This document shows positions 19,573 to 28,163 of a DNA stretch of 35,847 nt, piece by piece. Source of the stretch: Marinobacterium jannaschii DSM 6295 (GTDB lineage: Bacteria > Pseudomonadota > Gammaproteobacteria > Pseudomonadales > Balneatricaceae); assembly GCF_000620085.1 (NCBI RefSeq), contig NZ_JHVJ01000034.1:1-35847 (forward strand), in the 5' to 3' direction. The translations under genes were made by a program, and so were the position numbers. The notes below the pieces were generated by a model. That model was not told where the DNA came from. It worked only from the letters and a program-made list of their open reading frames with translations, and made no database searches. Each line of letters begins with the position of its first letter. The first letter of the stretch is position 1.

Positions 19573-20544
19573 GTGGCTGGTCGTCGTAGAGCTAAAGGCC
19601 GGATGGTTGATGGCATTCTGTTGCTGAATAAACCATCCGGTATCACTTCCAATGGTGCACTGCAGAGGGTTAAACGCCTCTTCGGTGCAGCCAAGGCGGG
19701 TCATACCGGTGCGCTGGATCCTCTGGCCACCGGCATGCTGCCTCTCTGTTTTGGTGAAGCTACCAAGTTCTCACAGTTTCTGCTGGATGCCGATAAGCGC
19801 TATCTGACCACCGCTAAACTGGGTATTCGTACCAATACCAGTGATGCGGACGGTGATGTGGTCGCTGAGGCTGAAGTGGGACCTGAGGTGACTGCCGAAC
19901 GCATTGAAGCCCTGATCCGCGAACACTTTACCGGCGAGATCGAGCAGGTGCCGTCGATGTTCTCCGCGCTTAAATTCAACGGACAGCCGTTGTATAAGCT
20001 GGCGCGTAAGGGAATTGAAGTCGAGGTGAAGCCAAGGCAGGTAACGGTATTCGAGATTCATATGACCGCCTTTCGCGGTGATGAAGTCGATCTCGATATC
20101 CGCTGTTCTAAGGGCACTTATATCCGTTCGATTGTTGAGGATCTTGGCCTGCTACTGGGCTGTGGTGCACATGTCCAGATGTTGCATCGCCTGGACTCCG
20201 GTCCCTATAAAGCATCGATGATGATTGAGCTGGATCAACTTGAGCAGCTTGTGGCTGATCTGGGTGAAGATGCTGACAGAAACAGCATACAAGCCAGACT
20301 TGATCAGTTATTATTGCCAGCCTGGACCGCACTGGGCGAAACGCCAAGTATCGAGTTGCCTGAAATATTGGCTAAGCGGGTACTCAACGGCCAGAAAATA
20401 GCCCTGACTGATCAGGAACCGCAGCCTCTGGTGCGGATCTTTGAGGAAAACAGCGGCCGTTTTCTCGGTGTCGGCGAAATCGCCGAGGACCGCCGGCTGT
20501 TACCGAAGCGGTTAATGAATACTACAGATCAGCCGGCTGGCTGA
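19573..20544 (+). CDS. truB: tRNA pseudouridine-55 synthase TruB
   Basis: TruB makes pseudouridine 55 in the T-loop of elongator tRNAs and also acts as a tRNA chaperone. The 323-residue protein has DGILLLNKPSGITSN, the catalytic Asp in HTGALDPLATGMLP, GEATKFSQFLLDADKRY, and the C-terminal PUA domain. The start is GTG, two bases after rbfA, with GAGGA supplied by the end of rbfA; the resulting basic MAGRRRAKGR N-terminus matches the family. The final codons form one arm of a perfect hairpin (20523-20550). Confidence 0.97.
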   Translation: MAGRRRAKGRMVDGILLLNKPSGITSNGALQRVKRLFGAAKAGHTGALDPLATGMLPLCFGEATKFSQFLLDADKRYLTTAKLGIRTNTSDADGDVVAEAEVGPEVTAERIEALIREHFTGEIEQVPSMFSALKFNGQPLYKLARKGIEVEVKPRQVTVFEIHMTAFRGDEVDLDIRCSKGTYIRSIVEDLGLLLGCGAHVQMLHRLDSGPYKASMMIELDQLEQLVADLGEDADRNSIQARLDQLLLPAWTALGETPSIELPEILAKRVLNGQKIALTDQEPQPLVRIFEENSGRFLGVGEIAEDRRLLPKRLMNTTDQPAG

Positions 20545-20550
20545 TCTGTA
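20523..20550 (+). other. Perfect 12-bp hairpin spanning the truB stop codon
   Basis: TACAGATCAGCC (20523-20534) and GGCTGATCTGTA (20539-20550) are perfect complements around GGCT, and the truB TGA lies in the right arm. No T run follows, so it does not look like an intrinsic terminator. It could protect the upstream mRNA from 3' exonucleases or be a processing site separating rimP-truB from rpsO. Confidence 0.75.
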
Positions 20551-20626
20551 CAGTTTGCAGCGGAGCTGATCCGTTGCATCGACGTTGTTCTGGAAATATG
20601 CCCGGTTCAACGCGTCTTTTAATCCG

Positions 20627-20640
20627 GCAGCGAAAGCTGC
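20627..20640 (+). promoter_or_regulatory. GNRA-capped hairpin in the rpsO leader (candidate S15 autoregulation element)
   Basis: GCAGC-GAAA-GCTGC forms a short stem capped by a GAAA tetraloop 26 bases upstream of the rpsO ATG, just before the AAGGAG Shine-Dalgarno. S15 is known to repress its own translation through leader RNA structures that differ between bacterial groups. That this is such an element is inferred from position and shape only. Confidence 0.4.
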
Positions 20641-20666
20641 GTGCATATTGTTAAGGAGATTGAGAA

Positions 20667-20936
20667 ATGGCTCTGTCTGCAGAAAAGAAAGCTGAGATTG
20701 TTAAAGATTTTGCTCGTGGCGAAGGCGACACTGGTTCCCCGGAAGTACAGGTTGCACTGCTGACCGCTAACATTGAAGGCCTGCAGGGTCACTTCAAAGC
20801 GAACAAACACGACCATCATTCTCGCCGCGGTCTGATCCGCATGGTAAACCAGCGTCGTAAGCTGCTGGACTACCTGAAAGGCAAAGATGCTGATCGTTAC
20901 CTGGACCTGATCAAGCGTCTGGGTCTGCGTCGCTAA
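20667..20936 (+). CDS. rpsO: 30S ribosomal protein S15
   Basis: S15 is a primary binder of the central domain of 16S rRNA (helices 20-22) and forms an intersubunit bridge. It is 89 residues, standard length. Conserved rRNA-contacting segments are present: [35 protein letters not shown], and [26 protein letters not shown] lies upstream of the ATG. The gene is followed by an intrinsic terminator and then pnp, the conserved rpsO-pnp order. Confidence 0.98.
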   Translation: MALSAEKKAEIVKDFARGEGDTGSPEVQVALLTANIEGLQGHFKANKHDHHSRRGLIRMVNQRRKLLDYLKGKDADRYLDLIKRLGLRR

Positions 20937-20947
20937 GCTGACTTTCT

Positions 20948-20977
20948 CTGAGGCCATACTTGTATGGCCTCAGTTTT
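20948..20977 (+). terminator. Intrinsic terminator between rpsO and pnp
   Basis: CTGAGGCCATA (20948-20958) pairs perfectly with TATGGCCTCAG (20963-20973) around CTTG, followed by TTTT. The T run is short, consistent with the partial termination known between rpsO and pnp in E. coli. A small hairpin, CCTGAA-GCAG-TTCAGG, follows at 20983-20998. Confidence 0.88.
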
Positions 20978-21002
20978 ATCTGCCTGAAGCAGTTCAGGTA
21001 TA

Positions 21003-21092
21003 ACGGGCTTTCCAGATACAGAGAGCAGATCATCCGGCCCGTACTCACTTGTGTTTTGTCAGAAGTCTCTTAGTAAGAGCACAACTGAGTAC
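21003..21092 (+). promoter_or_regulatory. Structured pnp leader with long imperfect stem (candidate RNase III/PNPase autoregulation site)
   Basis: GTACTCACTTGTG (21041-21053) pairs with CACAACTGAGTAC (21080-21092) with only one mismatch. The apex contains a further hairpin CTCTT-AGT-AAGAG (21067-21079) and a 13-nt bulge on the 5' side. Just upstream ACGGGC (21003-21008) can pair with GCCCGT (21037-21042). In E. coli the pnp leader has a long stem cut by RNase III, after which PNPase represses its own synthesis. The position and double-stranded length here fit that mechanism; cleavage is inferred. Confidence 0.55.
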
Positions 21093-21181
21093 TGGTCCCA
21101 AGATGGCATGATCACCTCTGAGGTTACTAAACCCTTTGACTGGAAGCCGGATCTAATCAATTCGAAATCAGGAATTTTGTT

Positions 21182-23287
21182 ATGCTGAATGCAATTACAA
21201 AAACCTTCCAGTTCGGTGGTCAGGAAGTCACCATCGAAACAGGCCGGGTTGCCCGTCAGGCAACCGGTGCCGCACTGGTTACCATGGGCGGCAACCAGGT
21301 GCTGTGTACCGTTGTTGGCGCTAAAGAAGCCAAAGAAGGTCAGGGCTTCTTCCCACTGTCCGTGCACTACCAGGAGAAATACTACGCTGTCGGTCGTATC
21401 CCGGGTGGTTTCTTCAAGCGTGAAGCACGTCCATCTGAGAAAGAGACACTGACCTCCCGTCTGATCGACCGTCCGATCCGTCCTCTGTTTCCGAAAGGTT
21501 ACATGAATGAAGTTCAGGTCGTATGTACTGTGATGTCTGCGGACAAGCAGAACGATCCGGATATCGCTGCGATGATCGGTACCTCCGCTGCCCTGGCTAT
21601 CTCCGGTATCCCGTTCCAGGGACCTATCGGTGCGGCACGTGTCGGCTTTACCGAAGAGCAGGGTTACGTGCTGAACCCTAGCTACGAGCAGCTGGCGACG
21701 TCTGAGCTGGACATGGTTGTCGCCGGTACCTCCGATGCTGTGCTGATGGTTGAGTCTGAAGCAAAAGAGCTGACCGAAGACGAAATGCTGGGTGCGGTAC
21801 TGTTTGCGCATCAGGAGATGCAGGTTGTCATTAACGCTGTTAATGAACTGGCTGCTGAAGCTGGCAAAGATAAGTGGGAATGGCAGGCTGCTGAGAAAGA
21901 TGCTGAGCTGATCGCCAAGGTTGAAGCTGAAGTGGGTGCAGGTATCGCCGAAGCCTATCAGATCGCCGACAAGATGCAGCGTCAGAACGCGCTGAACGAT
22001 CTGCGTGCCAAAGCCGTTGAAGCTCTGTCTGGCGATGAAGAAGGCCAGGCTTGCGCTAAGGAAGTCTCCGCGATCGTCAGCTCTATCGAGAAATCCACCG
22101 TACGTATCCGTATCCTGGATGCTCAGCCACGTATCGACGGCCGTGACAACAAGACTGTACGTCCGATCCAGGTTGAGATTGATCAGCTGGTTGGTACTCA
22201 TGGTTCTGCCCTGTTCACCCGTGGTGAAACTCAGGCAATCGCTACCTGTACGCTGGGTACGGCGCGTGATGCTCAGATCATCGATGCGATCGAAGGTGAG
22301 CGCAAAGACCCGTTCATGCTGCACTACAACTTCCCTCCTTACTCTGTAGGTGAGTGTGGCCGTATGATGGGTGCCGGTCGTCGTGAGATCGGTCATGGCC
22401 GTCTGGCACGCCGCGGTGTTGCTGCAGTACTGCCAACACAGGAAGAGTTCCCTTACACCATCCGTATCGTATCTGAGATCACTGAGTCCAACGGTTCCAG
22501 CTCCATGGCTTCCGTTTGTGGTGCTTCCCTGGCGATGATGGATGCCGGTGTACCGCTGAAAGCGCCGGTAGCCGGTATCGCAATGGGTCTGGTTAAGGAA
22601 GGTGAGCGTTTCGCCGTTCTGACGGATATCCTGGGTGATGAAGACCACTTGGGCGACATGGACTTTAAAGTAGCCGGTACCGAGCAGGGCGTTACAGCAC
22701 TGCAGATGGATATCAAGATCACCGGTATCACTGAAGAGATCATGGAGATTGCGCTGGAGCAGGCGCTGCATGCCCGTAAGCACATCCTGCAAGAGATGGC
22801 GAAAGTCATCGGCTACGCTCGTCCTGAGCTGCCTGATAACGCTCCGGCGATGACTCAGCTGAAGATCAACCCTGAGAAGATCCGTGACCTGATCGGTAAG
22901 GGCGGTGCGACTATCCGTGCACTGACCGAAGAGACCGGCGCATCTATCGATATCGAAGATGACGGTACAGTCCGTATCTACGCCGAGACCAAAGCAGCTG
23001 CTAAAGCGGCGATCGATCGTGTGACTGCAATCACTGCAGAAGCAGAAGTGGGCCAGGTTTACGAAGGTAAGGTTGTACGTATCGAAGATTTCGGTGCTTT
23101 CGTGAACATCCTGCCGGGTAAGGATGGTCTGGTTCACATCTCTCAGATCGCTAACAAGCGTGTTGAGAAAGTCACTGACTACGTGAACATGGATGATATC
23201 GTTAAGGTTAAGGTACTGGACGTTGATATGCGTGGCCGTATCAAACTGTCTATGCGCGATCTTGAAGCGGACGATGCTGTTAGCTGA
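21182..23287 (+). CDS. pnp: Polyribonucleotide nucleotidyltransferase (PNPase)
   Basis: PNPase is a phosphorolytic 3'-5' exoribonuclease, the core of the degradosome, and can also add 3' tails. The 701-residue protein has the full layout: first RNase PH-like domain (about 1-215), all-helical linker (about 240-310), and the second, catalytic RNase PH domain (about 315-540). The catalytic domain has [23 protein letters not shown] and [16 protein letters not shown] with its metal-binding aspartates. KH (about 555-610, [13 protein letters not shown]) and S1 (about 620-690) domains follow. A weak AGGA precedes the ATG. It is convergent with the GGDEF-EAL gene beyond a shared terminator. Confidence 0.98.
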   Translation: MLNAITKTFQFGGQEVTIETGRVARQATGAALVTMGGNQVLCTVVGAKEAKEGQGFFPLSVHYQEKYYAVGRIPGGFFKREARPSEKETLTSRLIDRPIRPLFPKGYMNEVQVVCTVMSADKQNDPDIAAMIGTSAALAISGIPFQGPIGAARVGFTEEQGYVLNPSYEQLATSELDMVVAGTSDAVLMVESEAKELTEDEMLGAVLFAHQEMQVVINAVNELAAEAGKDKWEWQAAEKDAELIAKVEAEVGAGIAEAYQIADKMQRQNALNDLRAKAVEALSGDEEGQACAKEVSAIVSSIEKSTVRIRILDAQPRIDGRDNKTVRPIQVEIDQLVGTHGSALFTRGETQAIATCTLGTARDAQIIDAIEGERKDPFMLHYNFPPYSVGECGRMMGAGRREIGHGRLARRGVAAVLPTQEEFPYTIRIVSEITESNGSSSMASVCGASLAMMDAGVPLKAPVAGIAMGLVKEGERFAVLTDILGDEDHLGDMDFKVAGTEQGVTALQMDIKITGITEEIMEIALEQALHARKHILQEMAKVIGYARPELPDNAPAMTQLKINPEKIRDLIGKGGATIRALTEETGASIDIEDDGTVRIYAETKAAAKAAIDRVTAITAEAEVGQVYEGKVVRIEDFGAFVNILPGKDGLVHISQIANKRVEKVTDYVNMDDIVKVKVLDVDMRGRIKLSMRDLEADDAVS

Positions 23288-23311
23288 TCCGCAACACTGA
23301 CGCCGTAACTG

Positions 23312-23337
23312 AAAAGCCCTCTGACGAGGGCTTTTTT
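23312..23337. terminator. Bidirectional intrinsic terminator between pnp and the GGDEF-EAL gene
   Basis: AAAAGCCCTC (23312-23321) pairs with GAGGGCTTTT (23326-23335) around TGAC, with A/T tracts on both sides. It lies between two convergent stop codons and serves both. Confidence 0.92.
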
Positions 23338-23367
23338 GTGTCTGTCCGATCCTGCTTAGTGCCGTCG

Positions 23368-25296
23368 TTATGATTCGAGTATGCCGGCTTGCTGTTCCAG
23401 CAGAGCGGTAATCTGTTCGGCAGATACCGGGCGGGAAAAGTAGAAACCCTGGCCCAGCTCACAGCCCTCTTTACGCAACAGCTCCTTATCTTCAGCGGTC
23501 TCGATTCCTTCGGCCACGATGACCAGGTTCAGTGTCTTACCGAGCTGAATGATAGCCCTTAGAACCGAAAGGTCCTCCTGGCGCAGGCTCCAGGCCAGGA
23601 TAAAGGAGCGGTCGATCTTGAGTACGTTCACCGGCAACTGGCTGAGGTGTGACAGCGAGGAGTGTCCGGTACCGAAGTCATCCATGGCCACCTGGATACC
23701 CAGCGATCCCAGTTTCTGCAATATCCGTGAACTGTAACCGAGGTCTTGCATGGTAGTGTCTTCGGTGACCTCAAGCATCAGCTTTGAAGCAGGGATATTG
23801 TGCTCAGCGAGCAGGCTCGAGATCTCGCTTTCCAGATTGCCACAACGGTACATGCCGGGGGATATATTGACCGATATTCTGAAATCCGTATCACCGCAGT
23901 GACGATGCCACTCGGCGAGCTGCCGGCAGGCGCTGTGGAGAATCCATTTACCCAGATTGTCTGCCAGCCCATAGTGTTCGGCAATCTCTATCGCTTCCTG
24001 AGGGGGAATCGCACCCAGTTCTGGATGTTGCCAGCGTAACAGGGCCTCCGTAGCAACGATCTGTTCGCTGGCCAGGTCGACAACCGGTTGATAGGCCAGT
24101 CTGAGCTGACTTTCCGGGCCTGTGCTGAGCAGGCTGCGTAGGTCGTGACCCAACTGCTTGCGGCGTTGCTGAATTGATAGTAATTCATCGTCGTAGAAGT
24201 TGGAGCTGCCCAGCTTCTGCTGTTTGGCCTGGTACATCGCCATATCGGCATTGATCAACAGCTGTTGTGCTTGCTGACTGTGTTCCGGGTAAAGGCTGAT
24301 GCCAATGCTCGCTGAGGGGGTGCAGCGGCCATCACTCAGCATCATCTCCTGGCCGAGTGTTGCTGACAGGCGGCTGGCAAAGCCGGCTACTTCTTCGCGG
24401 TTATTGACCGGATACTGCACAATCGCAAATTCGTCGCCGCCCAGCCTTGCGGTCAGGTCACTGTCCCGGGTGATCGTATTGAGCCTGTCTGCGATGCCCT
24501 GCAGTAGCTGATCACCGGCATTGTGGCCAAGGGTATCATTGACCGCTTTGAAATCGTTAAGGTCGATAAGCAATACCGCGGCACAGCGGTTTTCTCTTCT
24601 GGCTAAGGCAATGACCCGGTTGAGGTGGGCCACGAAGTGGGCCCGGTTTGGCAGGGTCGTCAGGCTGTCGTGGAGGGCGTTATGCTGACTGCGACGGCCT
24701 TCACGAACCAGCAGGAATACCAGAATCGAACCGCTGAAAAACAAGCCGGCCATATAGAGCCCGAAGGTTCTGAAAGCCTCGGAGACCAGGTCCAGTCCAT
24801 ATAACTGATCGCGGTCCATAAAGTTAACCAGCGCGATATTATGCAGCTGTTGCTGATAGTGGCTAAACCGCTGCATTAATTTCCTGGCTGCGGGATCCTG
24901 ATAGGCGGCCAGGTTGTAGTGGATATCCTCGGTTGCCTTGAGTTCGGAAAAGAGACTGTGGATCACCTCTTCGGTATCTTTCAGTTCGCGCAGCTCGATC
25001 GCTTCATCCGAAGAAAGGACAATGTCCAGCCGGTTCCAGAGGATCTCGTACGAGACAATCAGGTCATCCCGATTAATAGTACCGGCACTATAAAGTGAAA
25101 GGTTGAGCCAGTAGTCGGCATACTCTCTTTCCAGCTGGCCGACTGCCCAGATAGTCAGTGGCAGACTACGGGAAACAAGCTTCGAGGTTTTCTGCAGGCT
25201 ATACAGACTGAAGGCAGCGCTGAGGGTGAACAGGATGATCGCTGCGATCAGTAGCAGCATTTTCCGGTTCAGGATCCAGCGATATCCCGGGGTCAT
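23368..25296 (-). CDS. Membrane GGDEF-EAL protein (diguanylate cyclase/c-di-GMP phosphodiesterase)
   Basis: This 642-residue protein would make and/or break cyclic di-GMP in response to a periplasmic signal. A membrane helix at about 12-34, a periplasmic helical domain (about 35-177) and a second helix at about 178-198 lead to a GGDEF domain with the exact GGDEF at 286-290. An RxxD inhibitory site (Arg277-Asp280) lies five residues before it. The EAL domain begins with EALLRW (417-422) and keeps DDFGTGHSSLSHL, KIDRSFI and VAEGIET, so both active sites look intact. It starts four bases after the stop of the periplasmic protein gene upstream, so the two form one operon and probably one signalling unit. 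Net activity cannot be predicted. Confidence 0.95.
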   Translation of the reverse strand: MTPGYRWILNRKMLLLIAAIILFTLSAAFSLYSLQKTSKLVSRSLPLTIWAVGQLEREYADYWLNLSLYSAGTINRDDLIVSYEILWNRLDIVLSSDEAIELRELKDTEEVIHSLFSELKATEDIHYNLAAYQDPAARKLMQRFSHYQQQLHNIALVNFMDRDQLYGLDLVSEAFRTFGLYMAGLFFSGSILVFLLVREGRRSQHNALHDSLTTLPNRAHFVAHLNRVIALARRENRCAAVLLIDLNDFKAVNDTLGHNAGDQLLQGIADRLNTITRDSDLTARLGGDEFAIVQYPVNNREEVAGFASRLSATLGQEMMLSDGRCTPSASIGISLYPEHSQQAQQLLINADMAMYQAKQQKLGSSNFYDDELLSIQQRRKQLGHDLRSLLSTGPESQLRLAYQPVVDLASEQIVATEALLRWQHPELGAIPPQEAIEIAEHYGLADNLGKWILHSACRQLAEWHRHCGDTDFRISVNISPGMYRCGNLESEISSLLAEHNIPASKLMLEVTEDTTMQDLGYSSRILQKLGSLGIQVAMDDFGTGHSSLSHLSQLPVNVLKIDRSFILAWSLRQEDLSVLRAIIQLGKTLNLVIVAEGIETAEDKELLRKEGCELGQGFYFSRPVSAEQITALLEQQAGILES

Positions 25297-25300
25297 AAGC

Positions 25301-25810
25301 CTACTGCGCAGAGATGCTGCGTAGTTGCCAGATCATCTGCTGATGTACGTCGGGCTTATCCAGTCCCGGGACTGTGTCCAGTGGAAACATCAGCCAGATA
25401 GGTCCTTTGTTGCGAATGCGCATTTTCTTTCCGTCCTGACGAATCGCCAGAATTGCCTGCTTCAGCTCCGATCCGCTGAGAGTCACGCTGTACTTATTCA
25501 GCGCCGTGGCGGTGAGCTGTTTATTAGCGATACCGGCATGTTCTAATACTGTCAGGAGCCGAGGGCCGCGGTACTCGTGGGGGTGCTTTGTATAAGGCGT
25601 ATTGGTGACAAAGCTGTGCTGGGGGAATTGCTCCAGCATCTCAAAGTCGAAGTGCAGACCGCCATCTGTGCGGTTACTTTGTTGTACTGCGCCTGTCAGG
25701 CTGAGAATGATGTGTCCTTGCGGGTGGCCGGCAGTATCGGCAATAGAGGCGTGGCAATATAGTGACGCCAGCAGCGCAAGGCTGGACCAGGATCGCAGAT
25801 TCCATATCAT
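25301..25810 (-). CDS. Secreted molybdopterin-oxidoreductase-fold protein, partner of the GGDEF-EAL protein
   Basis: The protein resembles the small periplasmic members of the oxidoreductase molybdopterin-binding (sulfite-oxidase-like) family: HEYRGPRL followed by a leucine-rich stretch, DGKKMRIRNKGPIWLMFP, and MIWQLRSI near the C-terminus. The start chosen is the ATG at 25810, which has AAGGAG seven bases upstream; a longer frame from 25858 lacks this. The 169-residue product begins with a signal peptide (about 1-24, cleavage likely after ASIA). The only cysteine is in the signal peptide, so the mature protein cannot provide the cysteine that ligates molybdenum in the enzymes of this fold. 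I infer a binding or sensing role feeding the adjacent GGDEF-EAL protein. The function is unknown. Confidence 0.75.
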   Translation of the reverse strand: MIWNLRSWSSLALLASLYCHASIADTAGHPQGHIILSLTGAVQQSNRTDGGLHFDFEMLEQFPQHSFVTNTPYTKHPHEYRGPRLLTVLEHAGIANKQLTATALNKYSVTLSGSELKQAILAIRQDGKKMRIRNKGPIWLMFPLDTVPGLDKPDVHQQMIWQLRSISAQ

Positions 25811-26021
25811 TCCCTGACTCCTTTGGTTCGAAATGACCGCTTTGGGGCGGGCTTTCAAGCGGCTGCGCAGCCTGGCTCTTAGCTAGTCAGCCTGGCTGTC
25901 TCTACGCATACTGAAGCTCAGTATAGATCAAAATTTTAAAGCCAATGAGGCGAGGGAAGCACAGGCAGCTATGCACTGCCTGAGTGATCAATCGAATGGT
26001 TTAACCAGGCCTGAGACCGGG

Positions 26022-26696
26022 TCAGATACTTTTGGCCTGCTGGATGCAGTAGATACGGAAGCCGAAGATGTTATACAGGCAGGCTAAGAGGCCAAACGTA
26101 ATATTGATCAGCATATTGCTCAGAGGTGAGAGTAATCCTGCCGCTTCAAGTAGCTGCTCCAGCAGGTATTCCGTGCCCATCAGGGTCAGAAACAGAATCC
26201 CCAGCCCCATAATCAGCGTCCGGAAGTGATCGGCAGTATCCTTTCAGCTTTGGCGGATGGCGTCCATAGCCGGTTGCTTCTGTAACACGCAGATGTAGTC
26301 GGCAAAGCTGAGGCGAATGGTGAGGTAAATCCCCGGGATAATAAACAGCATCAGTCCGCCAAAGGTGATCAGTGCGACACTGAGATAGGTCAGGAGCAGA
26401 GGGCGCCAGCGACTCAGGCTCTGTATCAGGGCCGTCGTGACGCTGATGGGCTGATCTGCTACCACGGAAGCGAAGTAAAAGATCGTCGCTCCCCAATAGA
26501 CGGGAAGTAGGGTGAGGTTCAGCAGCATCAATACCGCCAGGCTGTTGCCCGATGCAGGTAAGTCCGGCGCGCTGGTGGATTCGACCCACAATGTCGCCAG
26601 ATTGATCAGTAGCAGAAAAGGTAGCTGGATCTTGATAATTGCCAACAAGTGCTGGCGAAAGAAGAACAGGCTCTGGCGCAGATAATTCAGAGGCAT
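26022..26696 (-). pseudogene. YciC-like integral membrane protein gene interrupted by one in-frame TGA
   Basis: The reading frame from 26696 encodes 150 residues of a polytopic membrane protein (MPLNYLRQSLFFFRQH..., several hydrophobic helices, LFIIPGIYLTIRLSFADYICVL). It stops at TGA (26244-26246, minus strand) just after AIRQS. The same frame then continues without interruption (KDTADHFRTLIMGLGILFLTLMG...) to a stop at 26022, giving a total of 224 codons. In YciC/UPF0259-type proteins the equivalent position reads SW, so a single TGG to TGA change explains the break. A downstream ATG at 26210 could restart translation. This is either a recent nonsense mutation or a sequencing error. There is no sign of selenocysteine recoding. 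Confidence 0.75.
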
Positions 26697-26776
26697 GCGA
26701 TTCCTTGCAGATTACAATTTGAAGTCGGGACTCTTGAGCCTACTAGCCTAACTTCTTCCTGTTGCAAGGCAAGCTT

Positions 26777-26947
26777 TTATCGGGAGCGGGGTTGTGGTTC
26801 TGCTTTCTGATCAGGTTTGTGCAGACTTTCGCTGCCGCAATCACGGCAAGTGTATTTCTTTGAGGTAGGCCAGAGCAGACGGGTTACCAGGCGGCGCTTT
26901 ACGCGCTGCATAGAGCCGGAACCACAATGAGGGCACTGGGCGGGCAT
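26777..26947 (-). CDS. Small zinc-ribbon protein, function unknown
   Basis: The ATG at 26947 has CAGGAG eight bases upstream and gives a 56-residue basic protein. Two CxxC pairs, CPHCGS near the N-terminus and CRDCGS near residue 35, form a likely zinc ribbon. The linker between them is rich in Arg and Lys (MQRVKRRLVTRLLWPTSKKY), which suggests nucleic-acid or protein contact. A longer frame from 27001 exists but has no Shine-Dalgarno. The gene is monocistronic between the broken YciC-like gene and the rsuA-rsmC operon. I do not recognise a characterised homologue. Confidence 0.65.
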   Translation of the reverse strand: MPAQCPHCGSGSMQRVKRRLVTRLLWPTSKKYTCRDCGSESLHKPDQKAEPQPRSR

Positions 26948-27063
26948 GCAAACTACTCCTGATGGGACTTTAGTATATAAACTAAACGAATGGTAATTCA
27001 ATTAGTGGTTATAAAAACATCAGTCGTAGTTCTTATTTTTTATAAACGGTGTCTGCTTTGCGA

Positions 27064-27091
27064 AAACATCCCCGATAGTCGGCTACCGGGG
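27064..27091 (-). terminator. Probable terminator of the rsuA-rsmC operon
   Basis: On the minus strand CCCCG-G-TAG (27091 downward) pairs with CTA-T-CGGGG around CCGA, with one mismatch, and is followed by ATGTTTT. It lies about 35 bases past the rsmC stop codon. The T tract is short, so the terminator may be modest. Confidence 0.55.
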
Positions 27092-27125
27092 AGTCATTAT
27101 CGTCTGTCTGCGGGGATGTGCGGGG

Positions 27126-28163
27126 CTATTTTGGATGGCTCAGGCGAATCAGCTTAAAGTTACTGTTGGCTGCGATCGGTTCAACCTGATGAAACCAGTT
27201 CAGGGCTTTGCGCTCCAGCGGAATATGCAGGTTCACGACAAAGCATGCAGTACCTTTAGCGCTCAGATGCTGACGGGTAGACTGAAGAAAGCGATCGGTC
27301 AGGTCACCTTCAACGCCGAAACCGGCATGAAACGGTGGATTGCACAGGATCAGATCGAATTTTTCCTGGATCTCTTCCGCGCAGTCAGCGGCGATCACTT
27401 TTCCATTGACGGGATAACGTTCAAAGTTGCGCTGGCAGGCCGCCACAGCCGCGGCATTGTTATCCGTAGCAGTAACAGGGACATTCAGGTGTGCGGCATT
27501 CAGCGACAGGTAGCCATAGCCACAGCCTAGGTCGAGGATGTTTTTCGGCGTGTCGGGCATCATCATCAGAAAACTGTCCAGATGTTCGATCAGGTAAGCG
27601 CTGCCTTTATCGACCTTATTCCAGCCAAAGACCCCGGGCTTGCTCCAGTAGTGGTAATTGTCATCGGCAACGGTTTCCCTTAGCTTTGGATACTGCTGTG
27701 TATCCAGCAGAGGACCCTGACTGTCAGTACGATTGAAGATGCCCAGCCAGGTGTCTTTATCCGCTTTTTCGATATCGCCATCGCCGAACAGTTTCCGGGT
27801 TTTATCGAAATAAGTTTTGATACCCTCCCCCTTGTCACCGGCCAGCCAGAGCTGGCCGCCGGGCTGCAGGATGCGAAAGGCCTCGTTAATGACGTGATGC
27901 ACCACCGGTTTTTCTTTTGAGACTCGATAAACCACCCGGTCATGACTGGAATCTGTCATCTGGCTGAAATCAAAGTCGCTGTACTCGCTCTGCCAGCCCT
28001 GCGTCAGCAGATGCTGGTGGAGGTCCCAGCGATTGCTGATAGCATGGAAATCCGGGTTTGCAGCAATCTGGCTGCTCAGCAGGTTTTCATCCGCTATCCA
28101 GAGTCCCCTTTTGCAGCCACTTTGCAGTGTGCTCTGCAGTAACTGGAACGCACGGTCGCTCAT
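27126..28163 (-). CDS. rsmC: RsmC-like rRNA (guanine-N2)-methyltransferase
   Basis: The 345-residue protein has the tandem layout of the RsmC/RlmG family: a degenerate N-terminal methyltransferase-like half (about 1-160) and a catalytic Rossmann half (about 175-345). The catalytic half has KPGVFGWNKVDKGSAYLIE, SAM-binding DLGCGYG (211-217) and the NPPFH motif (275-279) that defines N2-guanine methyltransferases. RsmC modifies G1207 of 16S rRNA; RlmG modifies G1835 of 23S. Length (RsmC is about 343 residues) and the pairing with rsuA favour RsmC, but the C-terminus is also compatible with RlmG. Its ATG overlaps the rsuA stop (ATGA), so the two are coupled. Confidence 0.75.
   Translation of the reverse strand: MSDRAFQLLQSTLQSGCKRGLWIADENLLSSQIAANPDFHAISNRWDLHQHLLTQGWQSEYSDFDFSQMTDSSHDRVVYRVSKEKPVVHHVINEAFRILQPGGQLWLAGDKGEGIKTYFDKTRKLFGDGDIEKADKDTWLGIFNRTDSQGPLLDTQQYPKLRETVADDNYHYWSKPGVFGWNKVDKGSAYLIEHLDSFLMMMPDTPKNILDLGCGYGYLSLNAAHLNVPVTATDNNAAAVAACQRNFERYPVNGKVIAADCAEEIQEKFDLILCNPPFHAGFGVEGDLTDRFLQSTRQHLSAKGTACFVVNLHIPLERKALNWFHQVEPIAANSNFKLIRLSHPK

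Noticed and set aside
21059-23137. Long open frame (about 692 codons) antisense to pnp
   Set aside because: It has the same character as the frame opposite carB: it mirrors PNPase codon use and has no ribosome binding site or domain.
26244-26246. TGA in the YciC-like frame as a selenocysteine codon
   Set aside because: The family has no selenoproteins, the expected residue is tryptophan, and no SECIS-like stem follows the codon.
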